In this document: positions 9,178-18,005 of the stretch, one piece after another
Layout: the number at the start of each line of letters is the position of its first letter
Numbering within the stretch: position 1 is the stretch's first letter
DNA from: JBNNGK01 sp050268245
GTDB lineage: Bacteria > Pseudomonadota > Gammaproteobacteria > Enterobacterales > Enterobacteriaceae
Assembly (NCBI RefSeq): GCF_050268245.1
Contig: NZ_JBNNGK010000006.1
Location: 124,001 to 188,000 of the forward strand
Direction: 5' to 3'
Length of the DNA: 64,000 bases
Notes under the pieces: generated by a model
Database searches by the model: none
Seen by the model: the letters and a program-made list of their open reading frames with translations, nothing else
What the model was told of the DNA's origin: nothing
Position numbers and translations under genes: made by a program

Positions 9178-10515
9178 TCATTCTTTAAAATCGTTGGCAT
9201 CCAATTCATGGCGCGACAACAACTTATAAAACTCGGTACGATTACGACCAGCCATTCGGGCGGCCTGGGTCACGTTACCTTTAGTAATCTGCAACAGCTT
9301 ACGCAGATAATGCAATTCAAACTGATTACGTGCTTCGACAAAGGTCGGTAAGGCGGTGTTTTCACCTTCCAACGCTTGCTCCACCAATGCTTCACCGATC
9401 ACTGGCGCAGAGGTCAATGCCACACATTGTTCAATCACATTGACCAATTGCCGCACATTGCCCGGCCAACTGGCGGTCATCAGGCGTTTCATGGCATCAG
9501 AAGAGAAACTGCGCACAAACGGTTTGTGACGTTTAGCGGATTCCCTGAGCAAATGATTTGCCAACAACGGAATATCCTCGGCACGCTCATTCAACGCCGG
9601 AATTTTCAAATTAACGACGTTCAGACGGTAGTATAAATCCTCGCGAAATTCATTTTTTGCCATCGCTTTTTGGAGGTCGCGATGGGTTGCGGAGATAATA
9701 CGCACGTCAATATCCAAGTCACGGTTACTGCCCAGCGGACGCACCTTACGCTCTTGCAGTACGCGCAACAGTTTAACTTGCAGAGAAAGCGGCATATCGC
9801 CGATCTCATCCAAGAACAACGTTCCCCCAGCGGCAGCCTGGAACAACCCTTCACGGCTACTGACCGCACCGGTAAACGCGCCTTTCGCGTGACCAAACAG
9901 TTCGGACTCTAACAATTGCTCAGGTAACGCACCGCAGTTGATGGCGATGAACGCTTTCTTACCCCGCGGGCTGGCCGCGTGTATCGCCTGTGCAAACACT
10001 TCTTTCCCGGTACCGCTTTGCCCATTAATCAGTACGCTAACGTCTGATTGCGCCACCATTTTCGCCTGCTCGAGCAAGCGCAACATGATGGGACTGCGGG
10101 TGACAATATCTTCACGCCAACTTTCATCCCCTGCTGGAAGTGACAGCGACAACGCTTCATCGATGGCTTTATACAACGCGTCACGATCGACCGGTTTGGT
10201 CAAGAAGCTAAAGACGCCTTGCTGCGTTGCGGCGACGGCATCTGGAATAGAGCCGTGCGCAGTCAGAATGATGACCGGCATGCCTGGCTGATGTTTTTGG
10301 ATTTCAGCAAACAGCGCCATGCCGTCCATTTCATCCATGCGAAGGTCACTGATCACCAGATCGATTTTTTCACGGGCTAACAGGCGCAACGCCTCTTGGC
10401 CGCTTTCTGCCGTAGTGACATGAAAACCTTCACTGCTCAGGCGCATTCCCAACAGCTTCAACAGGCTGGGATCGTCGTCAACTAATAACAAATTTGCCGG
10501 TTTGCGAGCGGTCAT
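9178..10515 (-). CDS. glrR: Sigma-54-dependent response regulator GlrR (QseF)
   Basis: The product is 445 residues. The receiver domain (1-120) has the acidic cluster DDD at 13-15 and the phospho-acceptor in LVISDLRMDEMDG at Asp57. The AAA+ domain has Walker A GQSGTGKE (166-173), the sigma-54 contact loop GAFTGA (213-218) and Walker B GTLFLDE. A Fis-type helix-turn-helix ends the protein. In E. coli phosphorylated GlrR activates glmY through TGTC-N10-GACA sites, and three such sites occur here upstream of glmY. The gene overlaps qseG by 4 bases. Confidence 0.97.
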   Translation of the reverse strand: MTARKPANLLLVDDDPSLLKLLGMRLSSEGFHVTTAESGQEALRLLAREKIDLVISDLRMDEMDGMALFAEIQKHQPGMPVIILTAHGSIPDAVAATQQGVFSFLTKPVDRDALYKAIDEALSLSLPAGDESWREDIVTRSPIMLRLLEQAKMVAQSDVSVLINGQSGTGKEVFAQAIHAASPRGKKAFIAINCGALPEQLLESELFGHAKGAFTGAVSSREGLFQAAAGGTLFLDEIGDMPLSLQVKLLRVLQERKVRPLGSNRDLDIDVRIISATHRDLQKAMAKNEFREDLYYRLNVVNLKIPALNERAEDIPLLANHLLRESAKRHKPFVRSFSSDAMKRLMTASWPGNVRQLVNVIEQCVALTSAPVIGEALVEQALEGENTALPTFVEARNQFELHYLRKLLQITKGNVTQAARMAGRNRTEFYKLLSRHELDANDFKE

Positions 10516-11384
10516 TGCGCTTGTGGCTCCTTATTAGCAGGTGGCGGCGCATAGGTATCTTCTGGCTCAACCGGTAAGGCCGTGCCCTTCTCCGATACGC
10601 TATCCGGCTCCACGATTTTCGTTTTATCGGCAGCCTTGTCAGCCACATTCGGTTTGGCCAACGTAGCGCTATTATCCGGCATGTCCCCTTGCATTTGCTT
10701 ACGGGAGGAAAGTTGACGTTCGATATCGGTCAGGTTTTCCAGCTTACGTGACGTTTCTTGCAACTGATTTTGCAGCCTAATCTGAGTTTGGCGCAGTGTA
10801 TCAATTTGATTGTCGGTATTTTCTTGTAAATGCTGATAGCGGGCGCGCTCATCAAACAGTGAAATTTGCAACGTCTGTTGCTGACGCCACAATTGTAATA
10901 ATGGGCGCAAGGTGCTGGGAAAATCCAAGCGATAGCTGTTCAGGCGGTCAATCATTTGACGGCGCTCGGCAGAGGTCGGCTCAGCGCTCCCCAACAAAAT
11001 ACTTTGTTTGAAAACCCCCTCCCAGCTCATGGCCGGTAACGTTTTCGCTAATGCGCGCGCCTGAGTGGAACCGATACGATCGGCGCAATCCATAGCGCGA
11101 AGCCAATAAAGGGAGTTATCCAGCGCGTCTTTTTCATCCAGTGACCACAGGGTATCGCAAGGGGCGATACGATAATCCACCACTTTCGCGTCAGGTATCG
11201 CCTCTTGCTGCAACGGTTCCAGGCCGCGGCTAACGGCACGATCGGCACAGCTGGCTAACAAAAACGGAACAACAAGAAATGAGCCCAAAAAGAAAAGTGG
11301 ACGCTTGCCGAGCGGTGCGTACTGCGTGTCGCACGTTGAACGTTCAGTCTTGGATAGACGAGCGCGTTTAGACCATGTGTACAT
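10512..11384 (-). CDS. qseG: Outer-membrane lipoprotein QseG (YfhG), GlrK partner
   Basis: The 290-residue product has a hydrophobic segment ending in the lipobox LLASC near residue 46, preceded by an unusually long charged N-terminus. I could not find a shorter start with a credible initiation codon. The middle (about 185-220) is a predicted coiled coil rich in Gln, Leu and Arg. The Pro/Lys/Glu-rich tail looks disordered. It lies between glrK and glrR and overlaps glrR, as in E. coli, where QseG is reported to interact with the sensor kinase. Confidence 0.9.
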   Translation of the reverse strand: MYTWSKRARLSKTERSTCDTQYAPLGKRPLFFLGSFLVVPFLLASCADRAVSRGLEPLQQEAIPDAKVVDYRIAPCDTLWSLDEKDALDNSLYWLRAMDCADRIGSTQARALAKTLPAMSWEGVFKQSILLGSAEPTSAERRQMIDRLNSYRLDFPSTLRPLLQLWRQQQTLQISLFDERARYQHLQENTDNQIDTLRQTQIRLQNQLQETSRKLENLTDIERQLSSRKQMQGDMPDNSATLAKPNVADKAADKTKIVEPDSVSEKGTALPVEPEDTYAPPPANKEPQAQ

Positions 11385-11387
11385 TAT

Positions 11388-12824
11388 TTATTCATTCTCG
11401 GCGGTTAATGGCAACTCAATTCGGAAACAGACATCCGCGTCGTTGACGCTGACTAGCTGCAATTCGCCACGCATTCGACGAATACAATCGTGCGCGATGC
11501 TCAGGCCCAGTCCGCTTCCTTTTACCGCCCCTTTTCGTTGGTGACTACCTTGGAAAAAAGGCTCAAAAATCATAGCCTGTTCGGCTTCGGGGATTGGCGT
11601 GCCGGTATTGGCAACATCAATCTGTACTTGTTGACCAATTTGGCGGCTGCGAATCCAAATGTTACCGGATTCCTTGCCGTAGTGCACCGCATTGGAATAG
11701 AGATTATCCAACACACGCATTAATAGCGTAGGCTCCGCCCAACAAATTTTTGCCTCAAGGTCAATCTCAGTGTGAATTAACTTCGCTCTGGCCGGTAAAC
11801 TGTGGGCTGCGACAACCATGTCGATCATTTCCGTCAGTTCAATATTTTCATGCTCCGCCGGCCCATCAGCCAGCTTTCGGTTGTAGTCTAGCAATTGCTC
11901 GATCAGTTGCTGTAAATGCCGGCTGCTGTGATCGAGAATGGTCACCACTTCTTTTTGATCGGCCGTCAGCGATCCTGCGACTTCATCCGCGAGCAGTTCA
12001 GTGCCTTCTCGCATGCTGGCCAACGGGGTTTTCAACTCATGGGAAATATGCCGCAAGAACTCATGGCGCTGTGATTCCAACCACGCCAGCCTTTCGCTTA
12101 GCCAGATAATCCGTTGCGCCAACGAACGTAGTTCACGCGGCCCTTTAAAGGTGGCCACCGATCCTAATGATCGCCCTTCGCCCAAACGGTTAATCATACG
12201 CTCGACCGCTTTTACCGGCCCGATAATCATGCGAGTAAATAAGACCACCAGCAACACACTGACCAGGAATAACAACAACGCCTGCCAGCCAAAGAATTGG
12301 CCACGTTCGGCAATCGCCTGTTGTAATTGCTGACCACGCGAGAACACCACCGCCCGCGTCGCTTGAACCATTTCTGCATTGGAACGTGAGAATGACTCCA
12401 ACAGTGCCGAGGCATTGTTCTCTGGGCCACTGTTTTGGCATTTAATCGTCGCAAGTTGGGTTAGCAAGTCGCGCAAAGTTTGGTAATAGCGTTGGTCGGG
12501 TAAGATTGGCGCATGGGCATCAAGCATTTGCGAATACTGTTTTCGCTGATTCTGGTACAGACGTTCCAATGTGGGATCGACCAATACGCAATACTGCCGA
12601 TAACTACGCTCCATTTCCAGCGCGATACTGGTCATCGCCTCACTGCGGCGTGCATCCACCAAGGTGGTACGGTTAATATCGGCCGCTTGTGAGCTGAGAT
12701 GATTCAAACTCTGATACGCCTGATAGGCTAATACCAGCAGCGGTAACAGAACCAGCAAAAACGCCATTAGCACCAATTGGCGCAGCGAGCGGGGGAATAA
12801 ACGCCATCTTTTCAACGAAATCAT
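11388..12824 (-). CDS. glrK: Sensor histidine kinase GlrK (QseE)
   Basis: The product is 478 residues, close to E. coli GlrK. It has a first membrane helix (about 17-37), a periplasmic region rich in predicted helix, a second membrane helix (about 179-200), a HAMP segment, and the H-box FLRHISHELKTPLAS with phospho-acceptor His262. The ATP-binding boxes follow, including VLDNLYSNAVHYG and GSGLGLSIAHDC. I chose MISLKRWRLF; the open frame extends 49 codons further but without family resemblance. It phosphorylates GlrR and probably responds to envelope conditions. Confidence 0.95.
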   Translation of the reverse strand: MISLKRWRLFPRSLRQLVLMAFLLVLLPLLVLAYQAYQSLNHLSSQAADINRTTLVDARRSEAMTSIALEMERSYRQYCVLVDPTLERLYQNQRKQYSQMLDAHAPILPDQRYYQTLRDLLTQLATIKCQNSGPENNASALLESFSRSNAEMVQATRAVVFSRGQQLQQAIAERGQFFGWQALLLFLVSVLLVVLFTRMIIGPVKAVERMINRLGEGRSLGSVATFKGPRELRSLAQRIIWLSERLAWLESQRHEFLRHISHELKTPLASMREGTELLADEVAGSLTADQKEVVTILDHSSRHLQQLIEQLLDYNRKLADGPAEHENIELTEMIDMVVAAHSLPARAKLIHTEIDLEAKICWAEPTLLMRVLDNLYSNAVHYGKESGNIWIRSRQIGQQVQIDVANTGTPIPEAEQAMIFEPFFQGSHQRKGAVKGSGLGLSIAHDCIRRMRGELQLVSVNDADVCFRIELPLTAENE

Positions 12825-13146
12825 CTCATTGTCTCTTGTCTGTCCTGATGCTAACCGAGTCATCGATAAGAGAAAAGCCCGCGCGTGGATAATCCGGAAT
12901 GTGTTACGCAAAATACCCGCAAACGCCGCCAATAAATCACGGCCGCACGCCACAGGCCACGCATATTTCACCGAAAGGTTTCGTTAGGAAATGGCAGTTG
13001 AAAAGTGTCTGAAATGACATTAAGGATAAGACAGAGAATTGACGTTGGGGCATGATTGCCCCATCGCAAGGAATAAGTGGATGCCCTTCAGTCTCGTCCC
13101 CAGGGTGATGTAGCCCAAAGGCTGGCATCGAATAGGACGAATAGCA

Positions 13147-13359
13147 TCCAAAAGTATCCTGAGCTGATGAACATTTCATCACAGTTGGATACAGGCGGTG
13201 CCTCACTCCACGTGTCGTCCGATGCTTGATAAAGCCGCGTGAGCGTCTGTTATCGGTTTGGTTGGACGATAGGCACCATTTCTACGGCATCATTCTAAGG
13301 CTTATGAGGCGCTGTTCCGTTTATATACGGAGCCATCATAAAAAGGTGAATGAGCAACT
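13147..13359 (-). ncRNA. glmY: Small RNA GlmY
   Basis: Position between glrK and purL is that of E. coli glmY. The proposed 5' end AGTTGCTCATTCACC (rising from 13359) closely resembles the E. coli GlmY start, and it lies 13 bases after the -12 element of a sigma-54 promoter. The 3' end is inferred from a hairpin (GTATCC with GGATAC, enclosing TGATGAA with TTCATCA) followed by TTTT at 13147-13192. GlmY sequesters RapZ so that GlmZ can activate glmS, raising glucosamine-6-phosphate synthesis. The exact ends are estimates. Confidence 0.8.
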
Positions 13360-13370
13360 GCCAGTTATAA

Positions 13371-13387
13371 TGCATTATACGTGCCAA
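13371..13387 (-). promoter_or_regulatory. Sigma-54 promoter of glmY
   Basis: On the minus strand TTGGCACGTATAATGCA has GG at -24 and GC at -12 separated by exactly ten bases, the sigma-54 spacing. The embedded TATAAT could also serve as part of an overlapping sigma-70 promoter, as described for E. coli glmY. Confidence 0.85.
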
Positions 13388-13493
13388 CTTTTCAATTTAT
13401 TTTGTATTACATTGATTTTTATTAGATAAAAATATAAAAACAGATCATAAACCACTCTGTCCGTCTGGCAAGGTGTCGATTTATCCACCACAA

Positions 13494-13511
13494 TGTCGTC
13501 AAAAAACGACA
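13494..13511. promoter_or_regulatory. GlrR binding site 1
   Basis: TGTC-N10-GACA, an exact match to the GlrR (YfhA) recognition pattern, lies about 135 bases upstream of the glmY start. Confidence 0.8.
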
Positions 13512-13556
13512 ACCTAAGCCAATTTATTTTCACCACATAAAAATCAACGAGTTACG

Positions 13557-13574
13557 CGTCACCTTTTGACGACA
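13557..13574. promoter_or_regulatory. GlrR binding site 2 (one mismatch)
   Basis: CGTC-N10-GACA differs from the GlrR pattern only in the first base and sits between two exact copies. In E. coli glmY also has three GlrR sites. Confidence 0.65.
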
Positions 13575-13588
13575 GTGTAAATAACGTT

Positions 13589-13606
13589 TGTCGCAAAATA
13601 CCGACA
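13589..13606. promoter_or_regulatory. GlrR binding site 3
   Basis: TGTC-N10-GACA, an exact match, about 230 bases upstream of the glmY start. Confidence 0.8.
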
Positions 13607-13638
13607 AATCAAAAAACCTTAAAATCAGAAAATGAAAA

Positions 13639-13658
13639 GGACGCAATCTCTTGCGTCC
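13639..13658. repeat. Hairpin copy 1 of the purL terminator repeat
   Basis: GGACGCAATCTCTTGCGTCC is a perfect 8-bp stem with a 4-base loop. On the minus strand it is followed by TTTTC, so it resembles an intrinsic terminator. It is identical to the copy at 13789-13808. Confidence 0.75.
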
Positions 13659-13697
13659 TCAGACTGCGGACAAAATCTGTTATTAGGGAAAGCGTGC

Positions 13698-13787
13698 CAA
13701 GGGGTCGTAGCGGCTTGCCGCCGGAGCGCCCCTCGGTACGCTAGGCCCGAGTATCTCGGGTTCAAAGGCAACATGGTCATCAACTTT
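13698..13787 (-). repeat. Dispersed intergenic repeat, copy A
   Basis: On the minus strand this segment reads GATGACCATGTTGCCTTTG then AACCCGAGATACTCGGG, followed by a GC-rich hairpin-forming tail. Related segments occur at 40526-40620 and 60262-60345. It lies between the two identical terminator hairpins downstream of purL. Confidence 0.55.
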
Positions 13788-13788
13788 A

Positions 13789-13808
13789 GGACGCAATCTC
13801 TTGCGTCC
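13789..13808 (-). terminator. purL terminator hairpin, copy 2
   Basis: A 20-base inverted repeat identical to 13639-13658, about 30 bases after the purL stop. The 8-bp stem suits a terminator, but the T run is poor at this copy and better at the distal copy. Confidence 0.55.
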
Positions 13809-13837
13809 ATGATTCACTTACCACTTCGTGTAACGCA

Positions 13838-16800
13838 TCACCCCAATGCTTTACGCGCATTACGGAACATACGCACCCATGGGCTGTCTTCACCCCACTC
13901 TTCCGGGTGCCATGAGTTGCTCACCGTGCGGAACACCCGCTCTGGGTGCGGCATCATCACTGTAGCGCGCCCGCTAGCGCTGGTCACGGCAGTAATGCCG
14001 TTTGGCGAACCATTCGGGTTAGCTGGATAGGTTTCTGTTACCTGACCAGCATTGTTGACAAAGCGCAGCGCCACCAGCCCCTGATTCTCCAAGGCCGCCA
14101 GATGTGCCGCATCACGCACTTCAACCAAGCCTTCGCCGTGTGAAACAGCAATAGGCATCCGAGAGCCAACCATCCCCTGCATAAAGATTGACGGACTGGC
14201 CGCTACCTCCACCAGACTGAAACGCGCTTCAAAGCGATCGGACTGATTGCGTACAAAGCGAGGCCACTGTTCCGCACCTGGGATCAACTCCCGCAGATTG
14301 GACATCATCTGACAACCGTTACAGACCCCTAACGCCAAGGTCTGCGGCCGGTGGAAGAAAGCGGCAAATTCGTCGCGTACCCGTTCGTTAAACAGAATGG
14401 ACTTTGCCCACCCCTCGCCCGCACCGAGCACATCACCATAAGAGAAGCCGCCACAGGCCACCAGCGTGTGGAAATCCTGCAGGTCGCGGCGCCCTTCCAG
14501 CAAATCGCTCATGTGCACATCTATTGCATCAAAACCGGCGCGATGGAACGCTGCCGCCATTTCAACGTGAGAGTTCACGCCCTGCTCGCGCAACACCGCT
14601 ACTTTTGGCCGTGCGCCCGTGGCGATATAAGGCGCAGCAACATCGTCTTCCGGCGCAAACGTCAATTTAACGTTCAAGCCAGGATCGCTGTTATCCTGCT
14701 TGGCCTGATGCTCCTGATCGGCGCACTCAGGATTGTCACGCAGACGCTGCATTTGCCAGGTCGTTTCCGCCCACCAGGTACGCAGCGTGTTTCGGCTCTC
14801 GCTGTAAACGGGTTTGTCGCCTTGGGTAATCACAAAGCGATCGCCTTCGTGTACTTGCCCGATGTGATGTACTTGGGTCACCAAGCCATACTGCGCAAAA
14901 ATGTTTTGTACCTGCTCGCGCTGTTCGGTACGAACCTGAATCACGGCGCCCAACTCTTCATTGAACAACGCCGCCAGCGCGTCGTCGCCCAACGCCTGAA
15001 TATCCACTTCCACGCCGCAATGGCCTGCAAATGCCATTTCCGCCAATGTGACCAGCAACCCGCCGTCAGAGCGGTCGTGATAAGCCAGCAACGCACGTTC
15101 TTTCACCAACTGCTGCATCGCATTGAAGAAACCGGCCAGCTGCTCTGCACTGCGAACGTCCGCCGGCTTATCGCCCAGTTGACGATAGACCTGCGCCAAC
15201 GCCGTAGCCCCCAATGCATTATGGCCGTTACCGAGATCAATCAAGAGCAACTCGGTGTCGCCTTTATCTGTCCGTAGCTGTGGCGTTACCGTATGGCGCA
15301 CGTCCTCTACCCGAGCAAACGCGGTAATCACCAGCGACAATGGTGATGTCATTTCGCGCTGCTCGTTACCTTCCTGCCAACGGGTTTTCATCGACATCGA
15401 ATCTTTGCCCACCGGAATGGTAATCCCCAGTGCCGGGCACAGCTCCTCACCTACCGCTTTCACCGCCTCATACAAACCGGCATCTTCACCAGGGTGCCCC
15501 GCCGCGGCCATCCAGTTAGCGGAAAGTTTCACACGTTTAAGCGAGCCAATTTCGGTCGCCGCCATGTTGGTCAGCGCTTCCCCTACCGCCAAACGGCCGG
15601 AAGCGGCAAAGTCCAACAGCGCAACCGGCGCACGTTCGCCAATGGACATCGCCTCGCCGTAATAACTATCGAGACTGGCGGTGGTTACGGCACAGTCTGC
15701 TACCGGGATCTGCCATGGACCCACCATCTGATCCCGTGCCACCATACCGGTCACGGTACGATCGCCGATCGTAATCAGGAAGGTTTTCTCTGCTACCGCT
15801 GGCAAATGTAATACCCGTTTCACCGCATCCGCCACGGTAATCGTGTCGCGCAGAACTGGCTGGCCGTTGGCCTGCAACCGATTGACATCGCGCGTCATTT
15901 TCGGCGTTTTACCCAGCAATACGTCTAACGGCATATCGATGGGCTGATTATCGAAATGCCGATCGTTCAGTGTTAAATGCTGCTCTTGTGTCGCTTCGCC
16001 TATCACCGCATACGGTGCCCGCTCACGCCGACAGATTTCGTCGAACTGCGCCATCTGTGCAGGCGCAACGGCCATTACATAACGCTCTTGGGATTCGTTA
16101 CACCAGACTTCCAGCGGGCTCATGCCGGGTTCATCGTTAAGAATATCGCGCAGCTCGAAACGGCCACCGCGTCCACCATCACTGACCAATTCTGGCATCG
16201 CGTTGGACAATCCGCCCGCACCAACGTCGTGGATAAACAGAATCGGGTTATCTGCGCCCAACTGCCAGCAACGGTCAATCACCTCCTGACAACGCCGCTC
16301 CATTTCCGGGTTATCGCGCTGTACGGAAGCGAAATCTAAATCGGCATCAGACTGGCCGGAATCCATGGAGGACGCAGCACCGCCGCCTAAACCGATGTTC
16401 ATCGCCGGGCCACCCAGCACTACCAGTTTCGCGCCAACGGTGATTTCACCTTTTTGCACGTGGTCGGCGCGGATATTGCCGATCCCCCCTGCCAGCATGA
16501 TCGGTTTATGGTAGCCACGCAGCTCAACGCCATTATGGCTGTTGACCTGTTCTTCATAGGTACGGAAGTAGCCGAGCAGTGCCGGGCGACCAAACTCGTT
16601 GTTGAACGCAGCACCGCCCAACGGGCCTTCGGTCATGATATCCAGCGCGGTAACAATGCGCTCTGGCTTGCCGAAATCCTGCTCCCACGGCTGTTCAAAA
16701 CCGGGTATCCGCAGGTTAGATACCGAGAAACCCACCAATCCGGCTTTCGGCTTGGCACCACGCCCGGTGGCGCCTTCATCACGGATTTCACCACCGGAGC

Positions 16801-17734
16801 CGGTCGCGGCTCCCGGCCAAGGTGAAATCGCCGTTGGGTGGTTGTGGGTTTCCACTTTCATCAGAATATGTGCCTCTTCCTGATGATAATCGTATTGGCC
16901 GTTTTCCGGCGCGGCGAAGAAGCGCCCCACTGACGAACCTTCCATAACCGCGGCGTTGTCTTTATACGCCGACAGCACATAATCCGGCGTGTGCTCAAAG
17001 GTATTTTTGATCATCTTAAACAGCGACTTGGGCTGCTGCTCACCGTCAATAATCCAGTCGGCATTAAAGATTTTATGTCGACAGTGCTCAGAGTTAGCCT
17101 GTGCGAACATATACAGTTCAATATCCGTCGGGTTGCGCCCTAATCCGTTAAACGCATTCAACAGATAATCAATTTCGTCCTGTGCCAGCGCCAGACCAAG
17201 CTTTACGTTGGCCTGTTCAAGTGCGCTGCGCCCTTCCCGCAAAATATCTACCGCTTGGTAGGGGGCAGGTTGATGATGAGCGAACAGTTTTTCCGCCTGT
17301 TGCATATCGCTGAATACGGTTTCCATCATGCGGTCATGCAGTAATGCGGCCAGTTGTTGCCATTGCGCTTCAGTCAATGTCGGCGCAGTAATGTAAAACG
17401 CTAAACCGCGCTCCAAGCGAACGACCTTAGACAACCCACAGTTATGTGCAATATCGGTCGCTTTTGATGACCACGGCGAAATCGTGCCGGGGCGCGGGGT
17501 GACCAACAGCAAGCGCCCTTCTGGGGCGTGTTCGGCGAGAGAGGGGCCGTACTTAAGCAGACGCTCAAGCTTGGCGAGTTCTTCGGCACTGAGCGCGGCG
17601 CTAACATCGGCAAAGTGGACGTACTCGGCATAAATATCACTGACCGGAAGATGTGCGTCCTGAAAGCGGGACAGCAGTTTGGTAATACGAAAAGCCGACA
17701 AAGCGGGCGAACCACGCAGTATTTCCATAATCAA
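13838..17734 (-). CDS. purL: Phosphoribosylformylglycinamidine synthase
   Basis: At about 1297 residues this matches the single-chain proteobacterial PurL. It makes FGAM from FGAR, ATP and glutamine in purine synthesis. The start MEILRGSPALSAFRI is conserved; either ATG at 17732-17734 or the one two codons later may be used. The ATP-grasp-like synthetase core includes KVETHNHPTAISPWPGAATG, and the C-terminal glutaminase has the nucleophile in LGVCNGCQMMSNL and the His/Glu of MMPHPERV. A PurR-type box lies about 90 bases upstream. Confidence 0.98.
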   Translation of the reverse strand: MIMEILRGSPALSAFRITKLLSRFQDAHLPVSDIYAEYVHFADVSAALSAEELAKLERLLKYGPSLAEHAPEGRLLLVTPRPGTISPWSSKATDIAHNCGLSKVVRLERGLAFYITAPTLTEAQWQQLAALLHDRMMETVFSDMQQAEKLFAHHQPAPYQAVDILREGRSALEQANVKLGLALAQDEIDYLLNAFNGLGRNPTDIELYMFAQANSEHCRHKIFNADWIIDGEQQPKSLFKMIKNTFEHTPDYVLSAYKDNAAVMEGSSVGRFFAAPENGQYDYHQEEAHILMKVETHNHPTAISPWPGAATGSGGEIRDEGATGRGAKPKAGLVGFSVSNLRIPGFEQPWEQDFGKPERIVTALDIMTEGPLGGAAFNNEFGRPALLGYFRTYEEQVNSHNGVELRGYHKPIMLAGGIGNIRADHVQKGEITVGAKLVVLGGPAMNIGLGGGAASSMDSGQSDADLDFASVQRDNPEMERRCQEVIDRCWQLGADNPILFIHDVGAGGLSNAMPELVSDGGRGGRFELRDILNDEPGMSPLEVWCNESQERYVMAVAPAQMAQFDEICRRERAPYAVIGEATQEQHLTLNDRHFDNQPIDMPLDVLLGKTPKMTRDVNRLQANGQPVLRDTITVADAVKRVLHLPAVAEKTFLITIGDRTVTGMVARDQMVGPWQIPVADCAVTTASLDSYYGEAMSIGERAPVALLDFAASGRLAVGEALTNMAATEIGSLKRVKLSANWMAAAGHPGEDAGLYEAVKAVGEELCPALGITIPVGKDSMSMKTRWQEGNEQREMTSPLSLVITAFARVEDVRHTVTPQLRTDKGDTELLLIDLGNGHNALGATALAQVYRQLGDKPADVRSAEQLAGFFNAMQQLVKERALLAYHDRSDGGLLVTLAEMAFAGHCGVEVDIQALGDDALAALFNEELGAVIQVRTEQREQVQNIFAQYGLVTQVHHIGQVHEGDRFVITQGDKPVYSESRNTLRTWWAETTWQMQRLRDNPECADQEHQAKQDNSDPGLNVKLTFAPEDDVAAPYIATGARPKVAVLREQGVNSHVEMAAAFHRAGFDAIDVHMSDLLEGRRDLQDFHTLVACGGFSYGDVLGAGEGWAKSILFNERVRDEFAAFFHRPQTLALGVCNGCQMMSNLRELIPGAEQWPRFVRNQSDRFEARFSLVEVAASPSIFMQGMVGSRMPIAVSHGEGLVEVRDAAHLAALENQGLVALRFVNNAGQVTETYPANPNGSPNGITAVTSASGRATVMMPHPERVFRTVSNSWHPEEWGEDSPWVRMFRNARKALG

Positions 17735-17824
17735 AGTTCTCTCGTCTTCGAAGCAACTGACTTCAGCACTTCATTGGGCGCAACAGGGGAAAACGCGCAT
17801 TATTATAGAGAATCCGCGCCGCCG

Positions 17825-17840
17825 ACGAAACCGTTTGCGT
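17825..17840 (-). promoter_or_regulatory. PurR box upstream of purL
   Basis: ACGAAACCGTTTGCGT differs from the ideal PurR palindrome ACGCAAACGTTTGCGT at two positions and sits in the purL promoter region, as expected for a purine regulon gene. Confidence 0.75.
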
Positions 17841-18005
17841 GGCTATAATTAATAAATCGTATTCTTGTCGTTGAAATGTCATAACGTGTCAATAAAGTTG
17901 CACGCTGGCGTTTTGTTACGCAAAATGCCCATACACTGTTGATTTAACCATACTAAAAAATCCTTTCCGGCCTGCTATAAACCTGCATAGCCGAGAGACA
18001 ACTAT

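Noticed and set aside
13226..13429. 67-codon plus-strand frame over glmY
   Set aside because: It lies opposite the sRNA and its sigma-54 promoter and has no supporting signal.
14351..15277. 308-codon plus-strand frame inside purL
   Set aside because: Antisense shadow of purL; the translated product shows no recognisable domain and is low in hydrophobic pattern.
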